A stretch of 23,694 bases of DNA from NCBI GenBank assembly GCA_002762705.1, contig PCVE01000056.1, forward strand, positions 1 through 23,694, in the 5' to 3' direction. A program made the translations under genes and the position numbers. Shown here piece after piece: positions 1-7,079 of the stretch (within the stretch, counting starts at the first letter, position 1; every line of letters starts with the position of its first letter). The stretch comes from Candidatus Woesearchaeota archaeon CG11_big_fil_rev_8_21_14_0_20_43_8. GTDB lineage: Archaea; Nanobdellota; Nanobdellia; Woesearchaeales; CG08-08-20-14. The notes beneath the pieces were generated by a model that saw only the letters and a list, made by a program, of their open reading frames with translations, was not told where the DNA came from and did not search any database.

Positions 1-927
1 CTTGTCAGAAAGGATAGAATGCTGGATGATCACATGTATCCGCTCGCCGAACAGATTTGTCCAGTAATGATTCTTGTCAAGGAAGTCTTTTGTTCCGAAA
101 GTTATACAGATTCCAGGACAATATCTGACCTTCTCCATCTTCTTCTTTGTCCCGGATGGTATACCAGAAGACAAAGGCAACAATTCCGGCAATGGGATGG
201 TGCTTATGATCATATCACCTTCATATTTTATAGATTGGGTCTTCACAATCTTTTTCTTAAGATCTACGCTTTTTATGTTCACATTCTTTATTATTATGCC
301 GCCGTTCTTCTTGATGTCTGATTCAAGACACTTCACAAGACTATTAAGGCCACCTGGTGGATAGGTGAAATCATCGTATACTTCCTTTTCTTTCAGCCGA
401 TTAGCAAGCTGGTTGGCTGATATCTGCGTAAGAGGGATATTGAACTTGTTCCTTGCATACAGGTTCGAGAACACTTTATCTGTGACTTCCTGTCCAGCGA
501 CGGAATACAGCCAATCTTTAGCATCCATCCCTTCAGGTATCTTCTTTGGATCCATAGCAAATATAGAATAAAGACCAAAGACACCGAACCTGATCCGACC
601 AGATAGACTCAGATGATTGAATCTGAGCAGACCGAACGGATTGGTTATATCATGCAATCTGCCATCCACGCCGATGACGATCTTCACAGGTTTCCATTCG
701 GATCCGTCCATGAGACCATAACGATCCAGATAGCTTCTGGTGAATGCATTATGCGAGACGACATGATGATAATACGCAGGGATCATCATGCCATCCTGCA
801 CAAACGATGCAGCGAGCCCGCCAAGTTGCTTGCTCCGCTCAAGGACGATGACATTATGATTACGTGATAAGATATCTGCGGCCGCAAGACCCGAGAGACC
901 TCCACCAAGTATTATGATCTTTTTCAT
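1..927 (-). CDS. FAD-dependent oxidoreductase (amine oxidase / phytoene desaturase-like), C-terminus cut by window edge
   Basis: The minus frame is open from an ATG at 927 to the left edge, giving 309 residues with no stop. The protein starts MKKIIILGGGLSGLAAA, a classic GxGxxG Rossmann FAD-binding fold at residues 8-13, with the ribose-binding Glu at about residue 30 (VIVLE) followed by a GG dipeptide (KQLGGLAA). This is typical of the amine oxidase, protoporphyrinogen oxidase and phytoene desaturase superfamily. Such enzymes use FAD to oxidise or reduce carotenoid-like, amine or sugar substrates; the substrate cannot be read here. A TATA-like element at 951-960 lies about 28 bases before the ATG, suggesting a leaderless transcript. 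The AglB and geranylgeranyl-reductase-family genes next door hint at isoprenoid or glycan chemistry, but this is inference. The family is secure and the specific function unknown. Confidence 0.85.
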   Translation of the reverse strand, partial: MKKIIILGGGLSGLAAADILSRNHNVIVLERSKQLGGLAASFVQDGMMIPAYYHHVVSHNAFTRSYLDRYGLMDGSEWKPVKIVIGVDGRLHDITNPFGLLRFNHLSLSGRIRFGVFGLYSIFAMDPKKIPEGMDAKDWLYSVAGQEVTDKVFSNLYARNKFNIPLTQISANQLANRLKEKEVYDDFTYPPGGLNSLVKCLESDIKKNGGIIIKNVNIKSVDLKKKIVKTQSIKYEGDMIISTIPLPELLPLSSGIPSGTKKKMEKVRYCPGICITFGTKDFLDKNHYWTNLFGERIHVIIQHSILSDK

Positions 928-950
928 ACAGATAAAAAATAAAGAACAAG

Positions 951-960
951 ATTATTAAAG
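951..960 (-). promoter_or_regulatory. TATA box for the FAD oxidoreductase
   Basis: The minus strand reads CTTTAATAAT, centred about 28 bases upstream of the ATG at 927. This is the archaeal distance for a transcript beginning at or next to the start codon. Confidence 0.5.
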
Positions 961-984
961 CTTTCGTATACAGGCACGGGAAAA

Positions 985-3900
985 TCAGATCTTTGAACCA
1001 TTCGTGGCAGCCGACTCAGATGTATTATCCATGGATGATTCCTGATCGATCGGATTCTCATCCACAACCTGCTTCTGCTCTATCTGATAAACCTGGTTTG
1101 TGCTGTTGCCTGCCCAATTCACTTTATAGACAAATATCTCAAGCCCAGTGATGTCTTTTTGGTAATTGAACATATCAAAATGCTTCAGACCATGCCCTTT
1201 CAAGTAATACATGCGAGTGAACATGCTATCTACAAACTCTGGAAACATGAACATACTTGCGAAATTTGTTCCACTCGCATCAGGCGCAAGCAACAAGGAA
1301 TATGGGAAATTCGAATTGTTGAACTTTGAGACATCGACCCCTTCACTTGTCACGACACCTATGCTTGTCGGTATCACTTCGCCATTTCCGATCTTGATCT
1401 TGACACCACCAGTCGCAAGATCGACATTGGCTGTCAAAGGGTTGCCGCCTATATTGTTTGGACATTCGAGCGTCTGGCCGTTGAGCTTGCAGCTTTGGAA
1501 ACCAGTGACATAACTTGGCCAAGGCGCTATCCATTGATCGCCGTCAGCGGCCTTTATCTCTTGGTAAAGAGATTGTGCCTGACCTGTTGTCTTATTGTAC
1601 TTATCCTGTAGAAGCTGCACTCCTTCTGTCAATGATCTCGAATTATAGACATCAAAGAACATATTCGCTCTATTGAAATCCCAGCTGCCAAAATGACCCC
1701 AGACTCCTGCTTTTCCAACCATATCACCGCTTGCGATGAAATAAGATTCTGGGGGATCACAATGAGTGTATTTCATCATCTTATCGGTATCGGTTTCAGA
1801 GAGACCGTATTTTTTCATGAGGATGTCTTTTGCCTCGTCTTTCTCTAGCACCATTATTTCGTTCAATACATCTATCGTCTTTGGATGGTCATTACCAAAT
1901 AGAGGATACAATGTGTTGAATGCCTGCTCACCACCGCAATGAAGCATCCGAAGTATGCCGACCGCAAGATCCTCATTGTCGGTGAGAAGTATCTTTCCCA
2001 CCCAATGGGCTCTGTTGCCTAACTGCGAAGCGCCATCGAATGTGACTGCGCGATCAGTGTACCATTTGAACCAATGTCCAAAATCCCACCAAGATGTGAC
2101 TATCGCATCCTTATCAGATTCCAGTCGTATCTTATCAAGCGAATTGAACCAGGCATCATTGACATTAGGGATATCATGTTTTCCCATGCTGTATGCTGCT
2201 TCGATAGGAGTGAAAAGGATGAAACATGTCGCGACGACTATCAGTATCTTGATTATCCAATGCTTGATATGGATCCATTCGCCAAGCGTCTTTGAAAGAT
2301 GAGTATATGCGAATCCGAACAACGCCCCGACAGCGATTGAGAACGCAGGGACCATGAGCAACACGAAACGTATACCTTTTGTGCTGGCATACATCGTGCC
2401 CATGAACCATATGAGCAGTATGATAGAATATCCTATACCCTCATTTGTCTCTTTTTTCACTACAAGCATAAGAAGGCCAAGCATGATAGGGACAGCGATC
2501 AGGAATATCGCAAAGAAGATGTTCTTGTTGAGCGATTTCAACATATATCCAAGAATGACATACCATATGCCTGAACCGATGATGAAATATTTATGCTTGA
2601 AATTGAATTGGAACATAAGCAACACAAGACCGAACATCGCGGCGAAGAAGATGAGTTTTGGCCTGCTCCCGATCGCTATGTTACTTATGATCCCATTTAA
2701 GTCAACTGCATTTAATTCAGCGACAGTTGTCATGACATTAGGCCATAATACCTTTGTCCCGACATCTTTTATCTGTGTGAACACAAAAGAATTGATGAAA
2801 GTCACATTATTGAAAAAACTGGTGAAACCAATGAATAAAGTAGTGAATATCCCGCTGAAGACTATAATGAATCCAGTAGTGATTGCGGCCCAAGACAGAT
2901 CTTTCGTGCGTCTGGATAGCAGATTTATAGCAATCAATGCGAAGCATGTGAGTATGACAAAATTGAGCATGTACCACCATCCACCCCACACGATACCATA
3001 GAACCCTATGACAAAACCGGTCAGCGAAGAATAAATGGCTCTTTTCTTGAAATTATCTTTCGAAGACAGCGCTTCGAAGAACAACCAGACAATAAGGATC
3101 GGAAAGAAAATATTGTATGAATCAGTATCAGAATGCCCCCACAAAGAACGATTCAGAAAAGCGATATTTATCGCAAGGACGATACATGCGACGATAGAAC
3201 CGAAATCTCCGATTATCCTCCTTCCTACGAAGAAAAGGAAGACAATGCTAAGAACAGTCATTATTATCGGGAAATAGCTCGCGGCTCTCATGAGTGAGAT
3301 ATTTGGTTTGAAAAAACTTATCACTTCATATATCCCAGCCATCACATATGGGTGCACACTCGTCCCTGTCGGCATACCGATAGGTGCGATCTGGTGGTTA
3401 TCCCATTGTACACCGTTCCTGACTTCATCGCCGACCATGCCTTTTTCGATAAGGTTCCTAGCATATCTCAAAAAATGATATGGATCTATATCTGGCATAT
3501 AAGTGCTGCCACTGTTGTCTTGGAAATGACCTTTGAAATAATCTGCGACCTGCTGCACTTGTTGGTCGATCTGGGCCTGATTTTGCTTTTTGTATTCAGT
3601 GACCTGTTCGTTGATCAGCACATTTCTATTCGCGGCAGGAAGATTTGGATACTGCTGGTTTACCACATTCGCGATCTGGCTTGTTATCTGCTGGTTGACA
3701 GAATCCTCTGCCCATTCAGCAGTGATAGGAAGATATGATGTCTGCATACGTATGCTGACAGATAAGATAAGAGGGACCAATAACAAGAACAACATCCCAT
3801 ATTTTTTCAGGAAATTGAGTGCTGCCTTGACATCGATGTTGACATCATCGCTTGAAGTGCTTTCTTTATCCAACTCTTCTGGATCAGCCTCGATCTTTCT

Positions 3901-4065
3901 CTTTTTGCTATCATCTGCGGAGAATGAACTAAAGAAACTTTTTGCTTTTGCCCAATATCGATCTAGATCGAGTGTGACTTCATCATTTACTTTTTCTTTC
4001 TCATGATCAATTGCTTTATGATTAATAATTTCAGTATGTCGTATCTTGCGCCCCTTCTTTGCCAT
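985..4065 (-). CDS. aglB: Dolichyl-(phospho)oligosaccharide-protein glycosyltransferase, STT3/AglB (GT66)
   Basis: This is the catalytic N-glycosylation enzyme, which transfers a lipid-linked oligosaccharide to Asn in N-X-S/T sequons on the outer face of the membrane. The 1026 residues contain every landmark of the family: a first acidic motif DIDPYHFLR (192-200), a second acidic motif HSDTDSYN (311-318), a TVAE (TIXE-like) external-loop motif (447-450), Arg-Phe in GIRF (564-567), the sequon-binding WWDFGHW motif (659-665, WWDYG variant) and a DK-type motif DEAKDILM (743-750). A charged cytosolic N-tail (1-85) precedes the first membrane helix (about 90-105), many helices follow to about 620, and a soluble C-terminal domain ends the protein. 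The N-tail and the insertion at 120-185 are rich in Gln, Asn and charged residues. The start has a weak SD (TGGGG) 8 bases upstream. Likely acceptors include the exported proteins at 5458-11944 (inference). Confidence 0.96.
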   Translation of the reverse strand: MAKKGRKIRHTEIINHKAIDHEKEKVNDEVTLDLDRYWAKAKSFFSSFSADDSKKRKIEADPEELDKESTSSDDVNIDVKAALNFLKKYGMLFLLLVPLILSVSIRMQTSYLPITAEWAEDSVNQQITSQIANVVNQQYPNLPAANRNVLINEQVTEYKKQNQAQIDQQVQQVADYFKGHFQDNSGSTYMPDIDPYHFLRYARNLIEKGMVGDEVRNGVQWDNHQIAPIGMPTGTSVHPYVMAGIYEVISFFKPNISLMRAASYFPIIMTVLSIVFLFFVGRRIIGDFGSIVACIVLAINIAFLNRSLWGHSDTDSYNIFFPILIVWLFFEALSSKDNFKKRAIYSSLTGFVIGFYGIVWGGWWYMLNFVILTCFALIAINLLSRRTKDLSWAAITTGFIIVFSGIFTTLFIGFTSFFNNVTFINSFVFTQIKDVGTKVLWPNVMTTVAELNAVDLNGIISNIAIGSRPKLIFFAAMFGLVLLMFQFNFKHKYFIIGSGIWYVILGYMLKSLNKNIFFAIFLIAVPIMLGLLMLVVKKETNEGIGYSIILLIWFMGTMYASTKGIRFVLLMVPAFSIAVGALFGFAYTHLSKTLGEWIHIKHWIIKILIVVATCFILFTPIEAAYSMGKHDIPNVNDAWFNSLDKIRLESDKDAIVTSWWDFGHWFKWYTDRAVTFDGASQLGNRAHWVGKILLTDNEDLAVGILRMLHCGGEQAFNTLYPLFGNDHPKTIDVLNEIMVLEKDEAKDILMKKYGLSETDTDKMMKYTHCDPPESYFIASGDMVGKAGVWGHFGSWDFNRANMFFDVYNSRSLTEGVQLLQDKYNKTTGQAQSLYQEIKAADGDQWIAPWPSYVTGFQSCKLNGQTLECPNNIGGNPLTANVDLATGGVKIKIGNGEVIPTSIGVVTSEGVDVSKFNNSNFPYSLLLAPDASGTNFASMFMFPEFVDSMFTRMYYLKGHGLKHFDMFNYQKDITGLEIFVYKVNWAGNSTNQVYQIEQKQVVDENPIDQESSMDNTSESAATNGSKI

Positions 4066-4100
4066 ATCAAAAACCCCACATGATTATAATAGTTATTAAT

Positions 4101-4139
4101 AGTTATAAAGAATTGATAGATAAGGAACTATTTATAAAG
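4101..4139 (-). promoter_or_regulatory. Tandem TATA boxes upstream of aglB
   Basis: Two minus-strand TATA-like elements are present: CTTTATAACT at 4110-4101 and ACTTTATAAAT at 4139-4129. The nearer one predicts a start near 4080 and a leader of about 15 bases; the farther one predicts a start near 4108. The region is very AT-rich, so one of them could be incidental. Confidence 0.4.
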
Positions 4140-4166
4140 TTTTTTGTAAAGCCGAACTCAATCACA

Positions 4167-5273
4167 TCATAACCCCAACAAAAATCTTCCAAACAGAAGT
4201 AGCCTTGGTTTTGCGAGCAACAGACTTATCATGAGTTTGATCGGCTGGTCGCGGGTGTTGTTTTTGAGCACTTTCTTGATTTTTGAACTATTGAATTCTT
4301 CGATCAATCTATTATAGTCCTGATCTGAGAATCGATTGAGTGTTTTTCTGATTTTCAAGTGGAGTCCAAGCTCTTTTCTTAGCTTCTTTATACTTTTTTC
4401 ATAAGAAACACCGTTCGTTATAGTATCACAGAGCGCTTCTGCTGCCATCAGAGCCTGCACAATACCGCCTCCGGTTGTTGCTTTCACTTGGGTCGCCGCA
4501 TCACCAAGCAGGAAGATATCTTTACCATGCAGATGCTTATGCATAGGCAGATCCGGATCATAGATAGGTATCAATCCTGCTTGAGAATCAATTATATTGC
4601 GTTTCCAGCCAGCCCCTTTTAGATTTAGCTTTTCTAAAAATCGATTGAATCGCTCATTAGGATGCTTTTGTACAGCAAGTCCGATTCTTGCGATCTTTTC
4701 AGATTCAGGCACGATCCAGCCAAAGAATCCCGGCACATCAAGATGTACCTGGTATGCGTTCCTGTCGAATCTGCCTTTCACACGGATCTGTATACCAGTA
4801 TAAAAAGATCTGGAGCCAAAGATACCAGCCTGTTTCGCCACATTCGATCCAGGACCATCTGCCCCAATTAAAATATCGCAACCGTACTCCTTTGATCTAC
4901 CTTTTGATATAGCCATGACACCCATCTTCGTGATCTTCAGGAACTTGTGTCCTGTCAATATCCTGACACCTGAAGCCTTGGCAAGCTTTGCAAGATATTG
5001 ATCGAACAATGACCTATCGATGACAAGATCATTGTTTGGGATGCTTATTTTGGCGCCATCTGGTGAATGGACCTGCATTCGCTTGACTTTATTCAATATA
5101 ATACTCTTAGGAATATCCAGGATAGCACATATACGCCTTGTCACGATACCTGTGCATTGTATGGGATGGCCCACCTCTTTATGTTCTTCAAATATCTGAA
5201 CATTCTGGCCTTTTTTGGCTAATAAGTATCCAAGATAACAGCCCGCTGGGCCTGCTCCGATTATTGAGATCAT
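4167..5273 (-). CDS. Geranylgeranyl reductase family FAD-dependent oxidoreductase
   Basis: This family saturates geranylgeranyl chains of archaeal membrane lipids, or reduces polyprenols or quinone side chains. The chosen start gives 368 residues beginning MISIIGAGPAGCYLG, with the GxGxxG FAD site at 6-11 and the FAD-ribose acidic residues at 29-30. The family motif PIQCTGIV is at about 37-44, a second FAD segment GADGPGSNVAKQ at about 136-147, a GWIVPE segment at about 184-189, and LLGDAATQVKATTGGGIV, which contacts FAD and the active site, at about 254-271. A longer frame runs to an ATG at 5384, but a TATA element at 5295-5304 lies about 26 bases before 5273, so the longer form would not be transcribed. 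The substrate (digeranylgeranyl-glycerophospholipid, or a dolichol-type glycan carrier for neighbouring AglB) is not resolved. Confidence 0.9.
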   Translation of the reverse strand: MISIIGAGPAGCYLGYLLAKKGQNVQIFEEHKEVGHPIQCTGIVTRRICAILDIPKSIILNKVKRMQVHSPDGAKISIPNNDLVIDRSLFDQYLAKLAKASGVRILTGHKFLKITKMGVMAISKGRSKEYGCDILIGADGPGSNVAKQAGIFGSRSFYTGIQIRVKGRFDRNAYQVHLDVPGFFGWIVPESEKIARIGLAVQKHPNERFNRFLEKLNLKGAGWKRNIIDSQAGLIPIYDPDLPMHKHLHGKDIFLLGDAATQVKATTGGGIVQALMAAEALCDTITNGVSYEKSIKKLRKELGLHLKIRKTLNRFSDQDYNRLIEEFNSSKIKKVLKNNTRDQPIKLMISLLLAKPRLLLFGRFLLGL

Positions 5274-5294
5274 GGATTTAGAGGGTTTCAGAAG

Positions 5295-5304
5295 GTATAA
5301 AAAG
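5295..5304 (-). promoter_or_regulatory. TATA box deciding the start of the geranylgeranyl-reductase-family gene
   Basis: The minus strand reads CTTTTTATAC, centred about 26 bases before the ATG at 5273. This fits a leaderless mRNA and argues against the upstream in-frame ATG at 5384. Confidence 0.55.
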
Positions 5305-5346
5305 ATTGTGTGCTTTGTGTTGCTACTGTCTAGAAGTACACTATCG

Positions 5347-5359
5347 AAAGGTTTAAATA
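5347..5359 (+). promoter_or_regulatory. BRE/TATA promoter of the surface-protein cluster
   Basis: The sequence AAAGGTTTAAATA, a purine-rich BRE-like stretch followed by TTTAAATA, predicts transcription from about 5378-5385. The leader would be about 75 bases long, unlike the leaderless genes elsewhere in the window. Confidence 0.5.
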
Positions 5360-5370
5360 CTACTGCCCAT

Positions 5371-5413
5371 ACCAAACATAACAATCACCACTGACAAATA
5401 GTGTTATGTTGGT
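5371..5413 (+). promoter_or_regulatory. Inverted repeat at the transcript start / 5' leader
   Basis: ACCAAACATAAC (5371-5382) pairs with GTTATGTTGGT (5403-5413), giving 11 pairs with one bulged A. An alternative inner pairing is CACT/AGTG. It overlaps the predicted transcription start, so it could be a DNA operator or, if transcription starts slightly upstream, a leader hairpin. No terminator-like T tract follows. Confidence 0.4.
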
Positions 5414-5457
5414 GTTGCTAGATAATCATGAAAACAAAGATCAAGAGGTATATTAAA

Positions 5458-7065
5458 ATGTCTGATGAAAAAAAAGGGATATTCTCACAGATTGGATCCG
5501 TAATCAAAAACAAGTATACTATGTACACCTTCGCAGGTGCGATGGGTGCCTGTATCGCTAATGCAGATATATCCAAAACATATGCAGATGAAAATACCGA
5601 TCCATTGACTGCTGCTGCTTATAGATTAGTGAAACCAAATACAATAACAATTGGAAGAAAACACAGGACTGTGACTAGTGCGGTGAACAGCATCTTAAGA
5701 GATAGTGGCCTTAGAGTAACAGGACCGCAATTCATCAATAAGATTGTCGATGCGACCGTGGCAAGGGATCGAGAAGAACTTAAATTATTGGATCAAGATT
5801 CAGCACGAGCAAAATACCTAAGACAAAAAATAAAAGATCTCAATACTGACACATCATATATTCTTCAGAAAAGAGAAGTCATCAGAAATGGATGCACAAT
5901 CAATCTGAAATCAAATGTCAAAAGAATCAGAAAAGGCGATGGTGTCCGTGGAGACAGAGTAAAAATGGGCTATGTCTTAGTCATACCTGGCACAGAAACT
6001 AATTGCCCGGCACCAGTGCAATGCCCACCAAAACAGACATGCCCTGCAGCACAGCCACCAATTGTAGAAAAATGCAAAGATGATTATGGAAAATTGAGGG
6101 ATCTCCTTCAAAAATATGATTGCCTCGACGGACTTTGCGATTTCAACATGACATTGAATAATAATGTCCTCAAAATAATCAATGGTCAGGCTGGTCTTGA
6201 TAAGAAGCTGGATGAACTTCTGAAAAGAAAACCTGGAATCTCAAGGGAAGAATTCAATTCAGGACTTAAGATCCTTATGGGATTGAACGGAAAAGATGGA
6301 AAAATAACAAAACCAGATGTGCTTTATTCTCCGAAAGGCAGCTTGACGCTTTTCGGCAGACACGGAAGAGAGTTCCTCGATAGCGAACCGCTTCTTTTCA
6401 TGAATTCGATCGGATTGGATGGAAGTTATAGATTCAATCTTCCGGATATGACTTTTATCCTGCTCGAAGGTTCATATGGGCACGGATGGGGAAACTTCCA
6501 GAAAGATCTTGGAGGATTATACACGAACATCGCAGAACTGAGTTTCATGCATCTATGGGGAATCCAGATGCCAAAAGAGAATACTTTGTTGCTTGGTGGC
6601 GGTGTGAGTGGCAGGTACAATAACACAGAACTTGAGATCAAAGACGTGCTTAGCAAAACAACACATGGCGTTGAATATTTTGGAAGACTATTCGCAGGAT
6701 TCGATGCAAAATATTTTGACGCAAAGATCGATCTTGAGATTGGTTCAGGAAATACCACTAACGACAAGACAGAAGACCAACCATTGCTCATTGAGAGCAG
6801 CTTGAAAGGCGATGCACATCTTTTCAGGATGGGTATCCCTGTCGGTCTTAGGATATTGTTCAATCTACGATACGAAGATCTTGATCTTCAGGATGAAAAA
6901 CGAGGCAATCTATCTACAAAATTAGCAGGACAGCTTGGATATCATTCAAAGCATGTCAGGATATATGGAGAAGCAGGCGGCCAATGGCATGAAGGAGAAG
7001 TCTCCGATGCGAATGGTTTCTTTGTCGGGCTTGGTCTTGAAGCAATGTTAGGTGGTAAGAAATGA
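5458..7065 (+). CDS. Exported protein with Cys/Pro-rich linker, short helical region and beta-barrel-like C-terminal half
   Basis: No family recognised. The ATG at 5458 is preferred over an in-frame ATG at 5428 because GAGGT sits 8 bases upstream; this gives 535 residues. A basic stretch followed by YTMYTFAGAMGACIANA (20-36) looks like a signal peptide. Residues 40-178 are mixed alpha/beta and end in GYVLVIPG, which faintly resembles a LysM ending. A Cys/Pro-rich linker with CPAP, CPPK and CPAA (183-206) follows, then a predicted amphipathic helix (209-258). From about residue 290 to the end there are repeated short strands of alternating hydrophobic and polar residues rich in Gly, Tyr and Phe, closing with GFFVGLGLEAMLGGKK, much like an outer-membrane beta-barrel. 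Four N-X-S/T sequons (NMT, NNT, NTT, NLS) lie in or just before that half. The stop overlaps the next frame in an ATGA, so translation is probably coupled to the repeat protein downstream. Confidence 0.8.
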   Translation: MSDEKKGIFSQIGSVIKNKYTMYTFAGAMGACIANADISKTYADENTDPLTAAAYRLVKPNTITIGRKHRTVTSAVNSILRDSGLRVTGPQFINKIVDATVARDREELKLLDQDSARAKYLRQKIKDLNTDTSYILQKREVIRNGCTINLKSNVKRIRKGDGVRGDRVKMGYVLVIPGTETNCPAPVQCPPKQTCPAAQPPIVEKCKDDYGKLRDLLQKYDCLDGLCDFNMTLNNNVLKIINGQAGLDKKLDELLKRKPGISREEFNSGLKILMGLNGKDGKITKPDVLYSPKGSLTLFGRHGREFLDSEPLLFMNSIGLDGSYRFNLPDMTFILLEGSYGHGWGNFQKDLGGLYTNIAELSFMHLWGIQMPKENTLLLGGGVSGRYNNTELEIKDVLSKTTHGVEYFGRLFAGFDAKYFDAKIDLEIGSGNTTNDKTEDQPLLIESSLKGDAHLFRMGIPVGLRILFNLRYEDLDLQDEKRGNLSTKLAGQLGYHSKHVRIYGEAGGQWHEGEVSDANGFFVGLGLEAMLGGKK

Positions 7066-7079
7066 ATGGAGACAACAAA

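Noticed and set aside
5274..5384. Longer N-terminus for the geranylgeranyl-reductase-family protein
   Set aside because: The promoter TATA box lies inside this stretch, and the FAD-binding strand begins right at the ATG at 5273, as is usual for the family.
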